A stretch of 64,000 nucleotides of DNA from Cololabis saira (GCF_033807715.1 NC_084606.1:36088398-36152397), one strand, 5' to 3'; positions 22,787-34,858 are shown, counted from the first letter of the stretch. Program-made: numbers and translations. The notes: generated by a model from the sequence alone, not told the origin.

Positions 22787-23425
22787 AACTACGGAAGAGT
22801 AAAAAAATATTTGAGACGGGAAGATTTTTTTTTATTGTGCACTTCGAGAAAAAAGTCGAAATGTCGAGAAAAAAGTCGAAATGTCGAGATTAATGTTGAA
22901 ATACAATTTCAAGAATAAAGTCAAAATTTTGTTTTTTTTCTCAATATTTCAACTTTATTCGAAATTTTGACTTTTTTCTCAACATTTTGACTTTTTTCTC
23001 GAAATTGTACTTCAACATTAATCTCGACATTTATCTTGTGCATTTATTTCCATTGCTAATGCGCAGTTTTATACAGAAGAGTATCAGGGCCAGGCAGGAG
23101 AAAAATAAAAATAATATTTTAGAGGAGGAAGATTTTTTTTCATTATGCACTTCGAGAAAAAAGTCGAAATGTCGAGATTAATGTTGAAAAACAATTTCAT
23201 GAATAAAGTCAAAATTTGTGAATAAAGTCGAAATTTCCAGAATAAATTTGAAATACATTTTGACTTTTTTCTCAAAATTGTACTTCAACATTAATCTTGA
23301 CATTTCGACTTTTTTCTCGACATATTGACTTTTTTCTCAAAGTGCATAATGAAAAAAAAATCTTCCTCCTCTAAAATATTATTTTATTTTTCTCCTGCCT
23401 GGCCCTAAAACTCTTCCTTATAAAA
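22787..23425. mobile_element. Foldback MITE(s) with 20-bp repeat, composite
   Basis: One end is CTACGGAAGAGTAAAAAAAT at 22787. A second full element starts at about 23077 (TACAGAAGAGTATCAGGGCC) and ends at about 23416 (…GGCCCTAAAACTCTTCC). Both contain direct and inverted copies of the 20-bp monomer. The flanking AATGCGCAGTTTTATA at 23061 is mirrored after 23425 (ATCGTCACTACTGCGCATT). Confidence 0.7.
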
Positions 23426-23546
23426 TCGTCACTACTGCGCATTAGCAATGGAAATAAATGCACAAAATAAACAAAGTAAATGAAAGAATGACAACACTAA
23501 AGTAAAAACTAAACCGATGCGTTTAATCCAGGTGCGTGTGCTGTAC

Positions 23547-23672
23547 CTGGAAGCGGCCGGACTTGAGCAGGGCGAACATGCACTGGGCCGTGTTGAAGGC
23601 GTGTCTCCAGTTGTGATAGGCCACGTTCTTCCTGTAGTTCTTCTTCACACTCAGAACCCACTGACACAAACT
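23547..23672 (-). CDS. pde5a: pde5a exon: first metal-binding histidines (YHNWRH)
   Basis: The acceptor is TCTGCTGCAG and the donor is gtacag. It has 42 codons, phase 0 at both ends. It contains [20 protein letters not shown] then [17 protein letters not shown]. The histidine at 23613-23615 corresponds to the human H613 general acid, and the histidine two codons after the tryptophan corresponds to metal ligand H617. The tyrosine before H613 (human Y612) is also kept. This is a conserved PDE catalytic exon and shows no sign of decay. Confidence 0.97.
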
Positions 23673-23879
23673 CTGCAGCAGACAGAACATGCGGGAAAAC
23701 CGTCAGCAAGCAGCCGCTTCTGCACAGCTGCAGGATGGTGCAGCTCCTGCACATCCCACGCCGGGACAGCGGCTCTCTGGCCCTGCTGACGGCCAGCTCT
23801 GTCCACAGTGTGGCTGGGAACCATGGAGATGGCAACTCAATTTACTGATAATCCAAAAAAGATTATTATTATTATTTTT

Positions 23880-23934
23880 TTCTCCTTGTCTGCATATATA
23901 TTAATGGTTAATACCATGTTGGTAAGAACCTAAA

Positions 23935-24022
<88 letters not shown>
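23880..24022. repeat. Repeat with (AT)n tract
   Basis: The AT run at 23937-24022 is preceded by sequence that is the inverse of the region around 33440-33460 plus 33966-33990. It is thus a second copy of the same repeat. It carries the uninterrupted GTTAATAC site (23907-23914). Confidence 0.75.
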
Positions 24023-24030
<8 letters not shown>

Positions 24031-24092
24031 AGTGTGCAGCCTTAAATCTGCTGGAATAATGATGAGATAATAACATGCTGTAGGTGCTGAGT

Positions 24093-24124
<32 letters not shown>
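24093..24124. repeat. G homopolymer, 32 bases
   Basis: A pure G run. Its exact length is likely uncertain in any assembly. The poly-Gly/poly-Pro translations are artefacts. Confidence 0.9.
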
Positions 24125-24491
24125 CTGCCCTGCAGGGCCCCCTCTGCTCCAATCAAAGCCCTTCTTTGTGCAGCGTCTCCGCGGAGGTGAAGCCACACAC
24201 ATACAAGCAGCTCTTCATGAGGACAGAGCTGGGGAGAGACGGACCGGACCAGACCGGACTGGCACCACCCAGATTCTGAGGGAGGAGGAGTCTCTGGACG
24301 GGGGAGTGGGGGGATGTTTCTCCTAAGGTCAATTCATTTGTTACAGAAACCTAATTGAGTCTAACAAACCTTCATGTCTGTATTCCAGGCCTCCAATAAA
24401 GCCAAAGACAGTTGGTAGTTCTATCACTGGCAACACTTTAAAGGAGTCTTGACTGATGAAGGTGCTTTGGTCCCTGCAAACTGTTTTATAT

Positions 24492-25336
<845 letters not shown>

Positions 25337-25662
25337 ATCCAAAGGTAAAGCTGATAACAGTTTTAATGACACTTGTGTTTATATGAGGTTTACATACTTC
25401 ATGAGGTTTAGGTGAGGTTTACTTGAGGTTTATGTGAGGTTTACTTGAGGTTTACGTGAGGTTTACTTGAGTGAAAATGACGCCCTGATATCCAAATAAA
25501 TGAAGTTGGCAGTAAAGAACCACATGATATATCTTTGGCCCCCGTCAAAGCGACTGTAACAATCCCATTTTCCCTACGTTTTCGTTTTTCACATCCTCCC
25601 AACTTTGTCTGATTTGGGGGGTGTAACCGTATGTTTGTGCTGGAAAACAGGTGGGCTCTTAC

Positions 25663-25809
25663 CGTGTGCTTCATCTGGAAGTTCTGCACCAGGTTGAGGT
25701 CCACAAACATGCGGATGGTAGCCAGCGTGGTCTCCGTGTCCGACAGGTCGAAGTCGCTGAAGCTGAAGTCCAGGAGGTGCAGAGACTGCGCCGATGGAAC
25801 GGTAGCGAC
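25663..25809 (-). CDS. pde5a: pde5a exon: start of catalytic region
   Basis: The acceptor is TTTTTTGAAG and the donor is gtaaga after CACACG. It has 49 codons, phase 0 at both ends. It reads [20 protein letters not shown] and on through [20 protein letters not shown] to QNFQMKHT. The human equivalent is [22 protein letters not shown] onward to QNFQMKHE. The exon seems to start three residues later than the mammalian one, where human has SLAA before AVVPSAQ. This could be a shifted acceptor or a lineage deletion. Confidence 0.94.
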
Positions 25810-26050
25810 CTTCAAAAAACACGACAGACAGAGATGAGGGAAGGAGATGAGGCTCCAAACGAGGACACGGCTTTAAAGAGGAATCTTCTACATTATTTAA
25901 TGACCAAGAAGTTGAAGTCACGCATTAGTAGATTCTGATTCTGGCTTCTGCACAGTTTTCCTCTCACACCAGGCTGGAGGTGAGGCCTGGTGGGAAGAAC
26001 GCACCCGAAAAATCAAGCCTATGTCCTAGATACGGAATGACACATCCCGG

Positions 26051-26135
26051 ATGGAGCACCCGAGGGAGGAACGTCTGAATCAGGCCGAGCTGGTGGTGCA
26101 GCTGCTCAGCAACGAGGAGACGAGAGGAAGACTTT
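26051..26135 (+). pseudogene. Unrecognised ORF, first part (interrupted by a Harbinger-like insertion)
   Basis: From ATG 26051 the frame reads MEHPREERLNQAELVVQLLS then NEETRGRL, up to the element boundary. If the element (26136-27331) and one TTT copy are removed, the frame continues without a break from 27335 to a TGA at 27421-27423, giving 57 residues. The composition (Glu, Leu, Arg-rich, helical) resembles real protein more than repeat. I do not recognise the family. It could be a decayed retrocopy or part of an older mobile element. Confidence 0.4.
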
Positions 26136-27331
26136 GGGCCAGTCCCAATCCCCCCCCCTACCCCTACTTTTCAGCACTACCCCTACATTTTGCGTGTTCC
26201 CGTGAGGGTAGTGGTGTCCCAATTCCTCTTTGCATGTAGGGCTATGTGTGTATGAATCTAGCCCTTCAGAGCGAGGGATTTCAGATGTTGACTCGCTGAC
26301 CGAGGGCCAGAAAAATTTCCCAGAATGCTTTACGTCATCATTTGCAGACTGAATCAAACAAAAAACATGGCGGACATTTCTAATTTTTAATGAATAAAAT
26401 CAATATTTTGAGTTAGTTTCTACATAAAAATGCATTTTGATTACATTTCTAGCGAGAAATATATATTTTACTTTCATAATATTCACTCAATGAATGTACA
26501 TAATCACTCGCTTGCTCGTTGTTGCGTTGTATCTTCAGATCTCGCCAGAATAAAGGCTGATTTATGGTTCCGCGTTACACCAACGCAGAGCCTACGGCAT
26601 ACAGTGCGCGTCGCAGCGTAACCTACGCCGTAGGCTCTGCGTTGGTGTAACGCGGAACCATAAATCACCGGCGGTTCTTCTCATCTCCGACAACATCGGA
26701 GCAAATTTCTTAAAGGAGAATGAGGCAGGATTGAGGCAGGATTTATGAAAAAAATTCGTAAACGTTTTAAGTTTTCTAGTAATAATGTCAGATGAAGCGT
26801 TCCAAACCAAAAAGAATGAGCCCTCTAGTGTATCCCTCCGTTACATTGAACAGGCTGTTTGCTGCAAAATGTGCTGCAATTCGGGCCCAAATTTCCCGCG
26901 CTGGGCTGTGAATGTGACGTCACATGACGCTGCATGTGCGTTCTCCCCGTTCTCCCGTGCCGGCTTCACTGTTGGCTGCAGTACCCTCGACGGCCGTCGT
27001 GGTGAAGGGTGGCGCTAGAGAGTCTCATTTCTTAAAAGGAGCCTCAAGCTCCTTTAACAGGCGTTATTTGGATAAACTGACCCCAGGTTGGCGAGTTAGT
27101 TTTACGCCTGAAAAAATATTAAAACTTAATAAAGTGGCATATTAACAGCGCTACAGCTGAAATTAAAACAGCTTTTACCACGCAGTCAGGTGCTACGCAG
27201 TGACGTAACAAGTGGTGTCCCAATCCCTAGGGAAGCTTACAAAGCCCTACCCCTTGTGGCTTCATTTTTAGGGCTAGTGGTAGTGAGTGAGGGCTAGTGG
27301 TAGAAAGTAGGGGGTGTATTGGGATTGGCCC
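26136..27331. mobile_element. Harbinger-like element, GGGCCAGTCCCAAT ends, TSD TTT
   Basis: The ends GGGCCAGTCCCAATC and …GATTGGGATTGGCCC-type (TATTGGGATTGGCCC) are inverted. Subterminal CCCTACCCCTACTTTTCAGC is mirrored by GGGCTAGTGGTAGAAAGTAG. The flanks are TTT on both sides. It encodes no transposase I can read. A GGCTGATTTATGG foldback is nested at 26554-26667. Confidence 0.7.
26554..26667. mobile_element. GGCTGATTTATGGTTCCGCG foldback MITE
   Basis: An almost perfect hairpin: GGCTGATTTATGGTTCCGCG and ACGCAGAGCCTACGGC on the left, their inverse on the right. Other copies are at 38698-38847 and partly at 4750-4822. Confidence 0.85.
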
Positions 27332-27334
27332 TTT

Positions 27335-27423
27335 ATCAGGCGCTGGTATTAAAGGCTGTGCTAAACAACACGGACCAGCCGGATGTTAAATATGAGCTGC
27401 GGGATGAAATCCTAAGCTGCTGA
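27335..27423 (+). pseudogene. Unrecognised ORF, second part
   Basis: In frame with 26051-26135: YQALVLKAVLNNTDQPDVKY then ELRDEILSC and TGA. The sequence looks protein-like, but there are no catalytic motifs to read. See the first part. Confidence 0.4.
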
Positions 27424-27650
27424 CATGTCCAGAAAATGGTGTAAAATGTTGATAAAAACCTACATTTTACTATCGGAAAAATACTAAACGTTTCAAAGGG
27501 GTCGAATATGATGATCAACTGATAATTGACAGAAGCAACACGTCTCAAAAACGTTGGGAGGGAGTGGTGTTTCTAATCTTCCTTAAGGACCTTCCCCAGA
27601 CCCTTCTCCTATAAAGCCCTGCTTCTGCCACGGTTGCAGCGAGACGTTTA

Positions 27651-28374
27651 TGGCGCTTTTCCACTAGAACCTTCTCGGCTCATCTCATCTCGGCCTGGTT
27701 TCTTTTCCACTACAATTCAGCACCTGGAGCAGAAGTAGGAGGTTGGAGTGAAGCTGCTGTGACGTATTTGATTGTGGGATCTAAACGAAGAAGACAACAA
27801 CAGTAAAGATGTAGAACCTGGAGGAGATGATAGATGTGCTGCTGGGTCTGTGGCTTGTGTTTGATATCAAGTTAGAAAATGAGAGTGAGAGAAACTTCAA
27901 GCGGCAACGCTTTTTAATTTTTTTGTTAGTTTGTCTCGGCGCTGCTGAAAAGTCAGCTGGAGCCGTGAGCAGCTATGAAGAGACAGAGCTCCTGGTGGAT
28001 CTGGTCGTTCCCTATCACCGTCTACATCCCTTTTTAATTCTTTCCTCATCACCAGGTTTATGAACATCTGCACCTCAGAGTTGGATCATGAAACAGACTT
28101 TTGCTGCCATTGCTGGTTGAATAAAATAAGACAAGAAGCAAGAAGAAGCCGCCGTCAGAGTCGCTCTTTCTCAGATTTCCTCCTCCTGACTCAGACGTCT
28201 GACTCCAACCCCGCGACCAATCGGTGGCCTGTACTGTGATGATGTCAGATACAGCCGACTTAGAACCTCGGCAGAATAGTTCAGAAAAAGTATCTACTCG
28301 GCACGTTAGACCCCTAGTGGGAAAGAACCAAACCGAGGCGAGTCGGGCTGAGTAAGTTCTAGTGGAAAAGCGCC
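27651..28374 (+). mobile_element. GGCGCTTTTCCACTAG-family element, copy 2
   Basis: The ends TGGCGCTTTTCCACTAGAAC and …TTCTAGTGGAAAAGCGCC are inverted. Interior landmarks are GATGTAGAACCTGGAGGAGA, GCCGTGAGCAGCTATGAAGA and CCAACCCCGCGACCAATCGG. Short frames in it (such as GAVSSYEETELLVDLVVPY) recur in the copies at 49593 and 54532. They may come from a lost element protein, but no family is recognised. Confidence 0.75.
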
Positions 28375-29080
28375 CTTAGTGTCATCTTGCTCACAGACTC
28401 AGGATCTTCCCTGAAGGACAAGACTGTGTGGATGGGATCATACGCTGCCCTAAAACCGTACTGATGTTTCTTTCCAGATGTGCATGCTCTACCCTCTGTG
28501 GGCACCAGTCCCCTCCTGAACCACCGGAGATAGTAACTGGATGTTGCAAAACAGTTTCCATGGCATCCAAGATAACATAAAATCTAGGTTAATCTGCTCA
28601 CTTTGCCTCTTATATCTTTTAATAATAACAAAGTACAAAGTACACCTGATGCCAGGAGACGCTACTGACCACAAGCAGTGACGGCCACAAGAACACCAAC
28701 TGATTTTCAGCCTTGTCCCAAGCTTACAGAGATTTATCTGAATTTGAATCACATTGTTGACTCCACAAGCTGTAGAATGGTGAACATCTTCCCATCCGGA
28801 CTTTTTAGAGACTCTCTATGACCACACTATGATGCTCTAAGTACACTCAATCACATTACTGACATGCTAACATAACTAGTTGTACAATGTACCTCCAGGT
28901 TTCTCCATTTTAGTACCTAATATTATTGAATTTGCCTTTCGTTGCCCGTCTTCAAACTGTTTTGCCATTTATTTTCCCCGCTAATGCGGTCAACATAAAG
29001 TCAACATAAAGTAAAATTTCATTGTTTGATTGCTATAAAACAGTCCGAAATGTTGACCGCATTGACTTTTCCAAAGCACG
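28375..29080. other. Intron, nothing recognised
   Basis: Single-copy-looking DNA without a convincing ORF or known repeat. The final 100 bp become the edge of the GC-rich minisatellite. Confidence 0.45.
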
Positions 29081-29084
29081 GCCA

Positions 29085-30950
29085 AAACACTGCCGAGACA
29101 CGGGCAAGGCACGAGGGAGGCACGGGCGAGGCACGGCGAGGCACGGGCGAGGCACATGTGAGGCACGGACGAAGCACGGGCGAGGCACGGGCGAGGCACG
29201 GGCGAGGCACGGCGAGGCACGGGCGAGGCACGGGCGAGGCACGGGTGAGGCACGGGCGAGGCACGGCAGAGACACTGCCTAGAGACGGGCGAGGCAAAGC
29301 AGAGACACTGTCTAGACACGGGAGAGGCACAGGCGAGGCACAGGCGAGGCACGGCAGAGACACGGGCGCGTCACGGGCGCGTCACGGGCGAGGCACGGGC
29401 GAGGCACGGGCGAGGCACGGGCGAGGCACGGGCGAGGCACGGGCGAGGAACGGGCGAGACACGGGCGAGACACGGGCAAGGCACGGGCGAGAAACGGGAA
29501 AGGCACGGCCGAGGGACGGGCAAGGCACGGAAGAGACACTGCCTTGACACGGGCGAGGCACGGGTGAGGCACGGCAGAGACACTGCCTAGACACGGGCGA
29601 GGCACGGGGGAGGCACGGGCGAGACACGGGAAAGGCACGGCCGAGGGACGGGCAAGGCACGGCAGAGAAACTGCCTAGACATGGGTGAGGCACGGGCGAG
29701 GCACGGGTGAGGCACGGGGAGGCACGGGTGAGGCACGGCAGAGACACTACCTAGACACGGGGGAAGCACGGGCGAGGCACGGGCGAGGCACGGCAGAGAC
29801 ACTGCCTTGACACGGGCGAGGCACGGGTGAGGCACGGGGAGGCACGGGTGAGGCACGGCAGAGACACTGCCTAGACACGGGCGAAGCACGGGGGAGGCAC
29901 GGGCGAGGCAGAGGCAGAGAAAACCGGAAGGCACGGCCGAGGGACGGGCAAGGCACGGCAGAGAAACTGCCTAGACACGGGTGAGGCACGGGCGAGGCAC
30001 GGGTGAGGCACGGGGAGGCACGGGTGAGGCACGGCAGAGACACTGCCTAGACACGGGAAAGGCACGGCCGAGGGACGGGCAAGGCACGGCAGAGAAACTG
30101 CCTAGACACGGGTGAGGCACGGGCGAGGCACGGGTGAGGCACGGGGAGGCACGGGTGAGGCACGGCAGAGACACTGCCTAGACACGGGGGAAGCACGGGC
30201 GAGGCACGGGCGAGGCACGGCAGAGACACTGCCTTGACACGGGCGAGGCACGGGTGAGGCACGGGGAGGCACGGGTGAGGCACGGCAGAGACACTGCCTA
30301 GACACGGGCGAGGCACAGGGAGGCACGGGCGAGAAACCGGAAAGGCACGGCCGAGGGACGGGCAAGGCACGGCAGAGAAACTGCCTAGACACGGGTGAGG
30401 CACGGGCGAGGCACGGGTGAGGCATGGGGAGGCACGGGTGAGGCACGGCAGAGACACTGCCTAGACACGGGCAAAGCACGGGCGAGGCACGGGGAGGCAC
30501 GGGTGAGGCACGGCAGAGAAACTGCCTAGACACGGGTGAGGCACGGGCGAGGCACGGGTGAGGCACGGGGAGGCACGGGCGAGGCACGGGCGAGGCACGG
30601 CAGAGACACTGCCTTGACACGGGCGAAGCACGGGCGAGGCACGGGTGAGGCACGGGGAGGCACGGGTGAGGCACGGCAGAGACACTGCCTAGACACGGGC
30701 GAAGCACGGGGGAGGCACGGGCGAGGCACGGGCGAGGCACGGGTGAGGCACGGGGAGGCACGGGGGAGGCACGGGTGAGGCACGGCAGAGACACTGCCTA
30801 GACACGGGCGAGGCACGGGGGAGGCACGGGCGAGGCACGGGCGAGGCACCTCAGAGACACTGCCTAGACACGGGGGATGCACGGGCGAGGGACGGGTGAG
30901 GCACGGCACGGGTGAGGCACGGGGAGGCACGGGAGAGGCACGGCAGAGGA
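29085..30950. repeat. GC-rich 11-bp minisatellite with higher-order structure
   Basis: The basic unit is CACGGGCGAGG with GGCACGGGTGA, GGCACGGGGGA and 10-bp CACGGGGAGG variants. It is regularly interrupted by CAGAGACACTGCCTAGACAC, so blocks of roughly 60-180 bp form a higher order. It is CpG-rich, unlike its AT-rich surroundings. All reading frames stay open on both strands because of the repeat; these are not genes. Confidence 0.95.
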
Positions 30951-31470
30951 ATTTAGAAAACTGCTAGCTGACTTATGATGGTCAGCGGTGGATATGTCAG
31001 TGTTAGTGTGTGTACACATGTGCTTTAGGCCCTAGTTAATATTTAAATGTCTAGGACACATGTCAAAGTCCAAAGCCAGACTTTCTAACAGTGAGCACCA
31101 CGCTGCATTTCCCCTTGCTCCACCTAAAACTCCTCCCAACTGTTTATCATTGTATGTTACTGTCCACTTTGTAAAAGCTTTACATTAATCAGATCACAAA
31201 GTTAAAAAAACTAAGTTGCAATGCAAAATCCTTAATACCTGCGGCAATACAACATGAACTGCACAGCTAGCCAATCAGAGAGGAGGTAAGGAATCAGATA
31301 CAGAGTAGGGCGGGTTTTGGCGTAGCTAGAGTAAGATTCATAAATTCGCACCCTGGAGACTCAAAGCAGGATGTTGCAGCCGTATCATGTAACTTCCTGT
31401 GTCCTGTGTTGGGTTTTAGGGTTACAGGAAGAACAGGCATTCGGTTTCTGGTGCATCGTACCTGCTGTAT
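30951..31470. other. Intron, nothing recognised
   Basis: No supported gene or repeat family in this stretch. Confidence 0.4.
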
Positions 31471-31650
31471 TCTACTGCCCTTACTTTTTAACAACTTGTG
31501 CTTTTTATTATTTTGCCTCTTTTCTTATAATTTTATTTCATTTTATTTGTTATTTACTGTTTAATTGTGTCTTGCCGCTTTTAATGTTGATGTAAAGCAC
31601 TTTGAATGACCTTGTGTTGAGTTGTGCTATACAAATAAACTTGAATAAAC
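31471..31650 (+). mobile_element. LINE 3'-end fragment
   Basis: The part CCCTTACTTTTTAACAACTT through GATGTAAAGCACTTTGAATG and GTGCTATACAAATAAACTTG is the typical 3' UTR end of a fish LINE. A second copy is at 40305-40485. Confidence 0.65.
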
Positions 31651-32050
31651 TCAGAAGAAGAGCGTGTTCTTGCACTTCTGAACTAGTTGGTGTTCGCTAC
31701 TGGAGGACAGGACATGTCACAAATGTGGAGCGCAGGGTGCTGTGGGACGTTTGTGGGCCAGTTAGGCCATGAATAAATCACCAGGTTTCTGTTAAACGCA
31801 GCAGCACAGATTTCATTCACTCCATTATTCAGGATTCTGTTCAGCAGCAGCATGTGAACCGGTCCAGGCGTCATTTGAAAACATCATGAACCAATACTTT
31901 AATCCCAAAAGAACATAAACAACATATCAGATGTTAACATGGAAACATCTTGAAAAAAGCTCATCTTGAAATTTGATGACAGCATCACATCTCTAAAGTT
32001 GGACCAGTTGTGATGTTTAGCGTTTTGAAGCATCCTCTCATCTTCTAACC
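31651..32050. other. Intron, nothing recognised
   Basis: No supported gene or repeat family in this stretch. Confidence 0.4.
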
Positions 32051-32921
32051 CAGAGGTCGGCAACCCAAAATGTTGAAAGAGCCATATTGGACCAAAAACA
32101 CAAAAAACAATAATGTCTGCAGCCGCAAAAAATGAAAAGTCTTGTATCAGCCTTAGAATGAAGACAACACATGCTGCATGTTTCTATATTAGTTAGAACT
32201 GGGGGAAGATTTTTTTTTTCATTATGCACTTACGCATGCTGTTTAATTTGTAGTTTAGTGTTGTCATTCTTTCATTTACTACATTTACATTTTGTGCATT
32301 TATTTCCATTGCTAATGCGCAGTAGCGACGGTTTTATACGGAAGAGTATTAAGGCCAGGCAGGAGAAAAATAAAAATAATATTTTAGAGGAGGAAGATTT
32401 TTTTTTTCATTATGCATTTCGAGAAAAAAGTCGAAATGTCGAGAAAAAAAGTCGAAATGTTGAGAGAAAAGTTGAAATGTCGAGATTAATGTTGAACTAC
32501 AATGTCGAGAAAAAAGTCGAAATGTCGACCAAACAGTCGAAATGTCGAAAAAAAAGTTGAACTACAATCTCGAGAAAAAAGTCGAAATGTTGAGAAACAA
32601 GTCGAAATGTCGAGAAAAAAGTCGAAATGTCGATGAAATAGTCAAAATGTTGAGAAAAAAGTCGAAATGTCGAGATTAATGTTGTACTACAATCTTGAGA
32701 AAAAAGTAGAAATGACGAGAAAAAAGTCAAAATTTCGAGAAAGAAAGAAAGAAAACAAGATAAAAAAAGAAAAAAGAAAAAAGAAGAAAAAAAGAGAAAA
32801 AAGGAAAAAAAAGAAGAAAAAAACAGAAAAAAAGGTCAAACATTTTTGAAAAAGCTAGGGGCCACTAGGGCGGTGCTAAAGAGCCGCATGCGGCTCCAGA
32901 GCCGCGGGTTGCCGACCCCTG
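32051..32921 (+). mobile_element. hAT-type MITE, CAGGGGTCGGCAACC family, TSD (T/G)TCTAACC
   Basis: Starts CAGAGGTCGGCAACCCAAAA and ends GAGCCGCGGGTTGCCGACCC CTG. Flanks are TTCTAACC (32043-32050) and GTCTAACC (32922-32929), 7 of 8 identical. Inside, one arm of the TACGGAAGAGTATTAAGGCC foldback (32337 onward) leads into about 300 bp of degenerate 20-bp monomers, followed by an A/G-rich stretch. Confidence 0.88.
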
Positions 32922-33353
32922 GTCTAACCACTCTCTGGAAACGAGGAGACCAGTTCCCGGGGCTTTAGGAGAGGAACATGGTCCCGTTCTTGTCTGATGC
33001 AGGATTCTAGCTGCTCAACACTCCTGGACCTTTGCTGCTGAGACGCCTCTCTGAAATGCTGCTTTCATTCTCAGTCATGTTACACACCTGCTGCTAAGTA
33101 AAGTAGTTGTCAAAGATGTTTTTGATTTGTGAACATTACCTTTAGGGCCTTTAGCTGCACCGGTCGACCTCTTTTTAAATCCTAAATGAGCTGATATTTT
33201 CCATGAAATGAAAGAATGTGTCAGTTCTTACATCTGAGGTGTTCTGCCGAGAATAAAATATGGGTGCGTGACAGTTTCAGATCACTGCATCCTGTTTTTA
33301 TTTACATGTACAGCACAAAGCGAAATTTCGTGGCACGATATATTGTTACACCC

Positions 33354-33356
<3 letters not shown>
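32922..33356. other. Intron, short hAT end fragment
   Basis: Mostly unassigned. The part 33315-33356 (GAAATTTCGTGGCACGATAT … GTTACACCCCTA) is an end fragment of the family at 18170-19219. Confidence 0.5.

Positions 33357-33434
<78 letters not shown>
33357..33434. repeat. (AT)n microsatellite
   Basis: A dinucleotide run next to a repeat also present (inverted) at 23880-24022. Confidence 0.95.
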
Positions 33435-33441
<7 letters not shown>

Positions 33442-33465
33442 GGTTTTTATCAACATGGTATTAAC

Positions 33466-33965
33466 TAGTGATGTACCGAAATGAAAATTTGTGGCCGAAA
33501 CCGAAACCGAAAATAATAATAAACACTTGGCCGAATACCGAACAATACCAATGGTTCTTCGCAGTTTCTCATTTATTTTGCCAATTTTTTCACCATTGCA
33601 TAAATCAAATAAATTTGATTTAGGCATGCTTTTCAAAGAAAAAAATCTTTTACAAAAATACAAGGTAGAAAATATTTATTGAACATAAAAAAATTAACAT
33701 TTTTTAATTTCCCAGCATTATGTTGTTTTGGTTCCACCTCCTGATGAATGTTAGGTAAAATTCTTATGGGGTTAGTTTTTGGTTGGCCAACGATTTATGT
33801 AGTGCGCAACGTTACGGGACGGAGCGGCCAGTCTATTTCCTTATTTTACAACGCCGTTATTAATTGTTCGGTTTTTTCCCCACTTATTCCACCGAACACC
33901 GAAAGTGTTTTTTTTGCCATTTTCGGCCGAACAATTTCGGTTACCGAACAATCGGTGCGTCACTA
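33466..33965 (+). mobile_element. hAT-type MITE, TAGTGATGCACCG family, copy 1, TSD GTATTAAC
   Basis: Ends TAGTGATGTACCGAAATGAA and …CAATCGGTGCGTCACTA. A perfect 8-bp duplication GTATTAAC lies at 33458-33465 and 33966-33973. 500 bp, no ORF. The other copies are 51137-51709 and 52056-52553. Confidence 0.93.
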
Positions 33966-34255
33966 GTATTAACCATTAATATATATGCAGACAAAAAAAG
34001 AAAAAAGAAAAAAGAAATGAAACCGCTACTTCTAAATTCGGACCTCTTGTGGTTTTCAAACAGCAAGGATTTGTTGGGGAGCTACTGCAGCCCCTCGTCT
34101 CTAGCTCCCTGTTTGAACACGTTGGCTGCTGTAACGGTTGCACACCTCCGTTCACCAGCTACATCACATCACCCCGGGGTGTGTGCATGTGTCGTAAACA
34201 CAAACATTTGAGTCTTTCAGCTAAAAAAGAATAAATGTCAATTTACCGCGGTTAC

Positions 34256-34306
34256 CTGCAGCTCCCGCGACTCCTCCTCCGTGGCAGAGGCGTGATACGA
34301 CAAGAC
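34256..34306 (-). CDS. pde5a: pde5a micro-exon: linker VLSYHASATEEESRELQ
   Basis: This 51-bp exon encodes exactly 17 residues, VLSYHASATEEESRELQ. Human PDE5A has VLSYHASAAEEETRELQ, so two residues differ. The acceptor is GTGTGTTCCAG and the donor is GTAACC. Both edges are phase 0, so skipping it would keep the frame and remove part of the linker between GAF-B and the catalytic domain. It lies alone between two introns of 4.9 and 8.4 kb that are full of transposons. Confidence 0.95.
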
Positions 34307-34524
34307 CTGGAACACACACAGAAACAGAGATCAGATGCAGAAACACACACCACATCTGTTCTGTCGCACATCCATCAGTCGGCTCTGACGGGGACCTGCA
34401 CCCAGATTCACACCGCCCTCGTAAATCCCCCGTTAACCCCCTCTGCTGGGCGGGAGACGGGCTTTCAGAGGACCAGTTGATGTAGATCTGAGCTCCACTG
34501 TGATGCGTCACGTTCGGTGAGGAG

Positions 34525-34858
34525 TGTAGCACCCTATAATGTAATAATTTCCTGAAAATGTAATAAAATTTGCACTTAACTCAATCGAAAATGTAATAAA
34601 ACCCAATAATGTTCATTTTCAAACACCAGAATGACTATTGGGTTAAATTGCAGACTAAATTCCCAATAATGTAATAAGGTATTACATTATCGGTAAAAAT
34701 GTTATTACAATATCATTCAGGATGTTTTATTACATTATTGGTGAAGTTATTACATTATTGGATTTTATTACATTTTCGATCGAGTTAAGTGCAAATTTTA
34801 TTACATTTTCAGGAAATTATTACATTCTCAGGAAATTATTACATTATAGGGTGCTACA
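34525..34858. mobile_element. Foldback MITE, TGTAGCACCCTATAATG ends
   Basis: A palindrome of 334 bp with ends TGTAGCACCCTATAATGTAA and the inverse. Many TAATGTAATAA motifs fill the arms. It is the only copy seen in the window. Confidence 0.85.

Noticed and set aside
24084..24326. Poly-Gly ORF
   Set aside because: Caused by a 32-base G run.
27827..28063. 78-residue ORF similar to frames at 49898-50122 and 54645-54900
   Set aside because: Recurrence is explained by the shared transposon; the frames are not kept alike among copies, and no family is recognised.
29019..30930. Arg/His/Gly or Cys/Pro/Ser-rich frames, collagen- or protamine-like
   Set aside because: The 11-bp minisatellite keeps nearly all frames open; no start context or splice sites.
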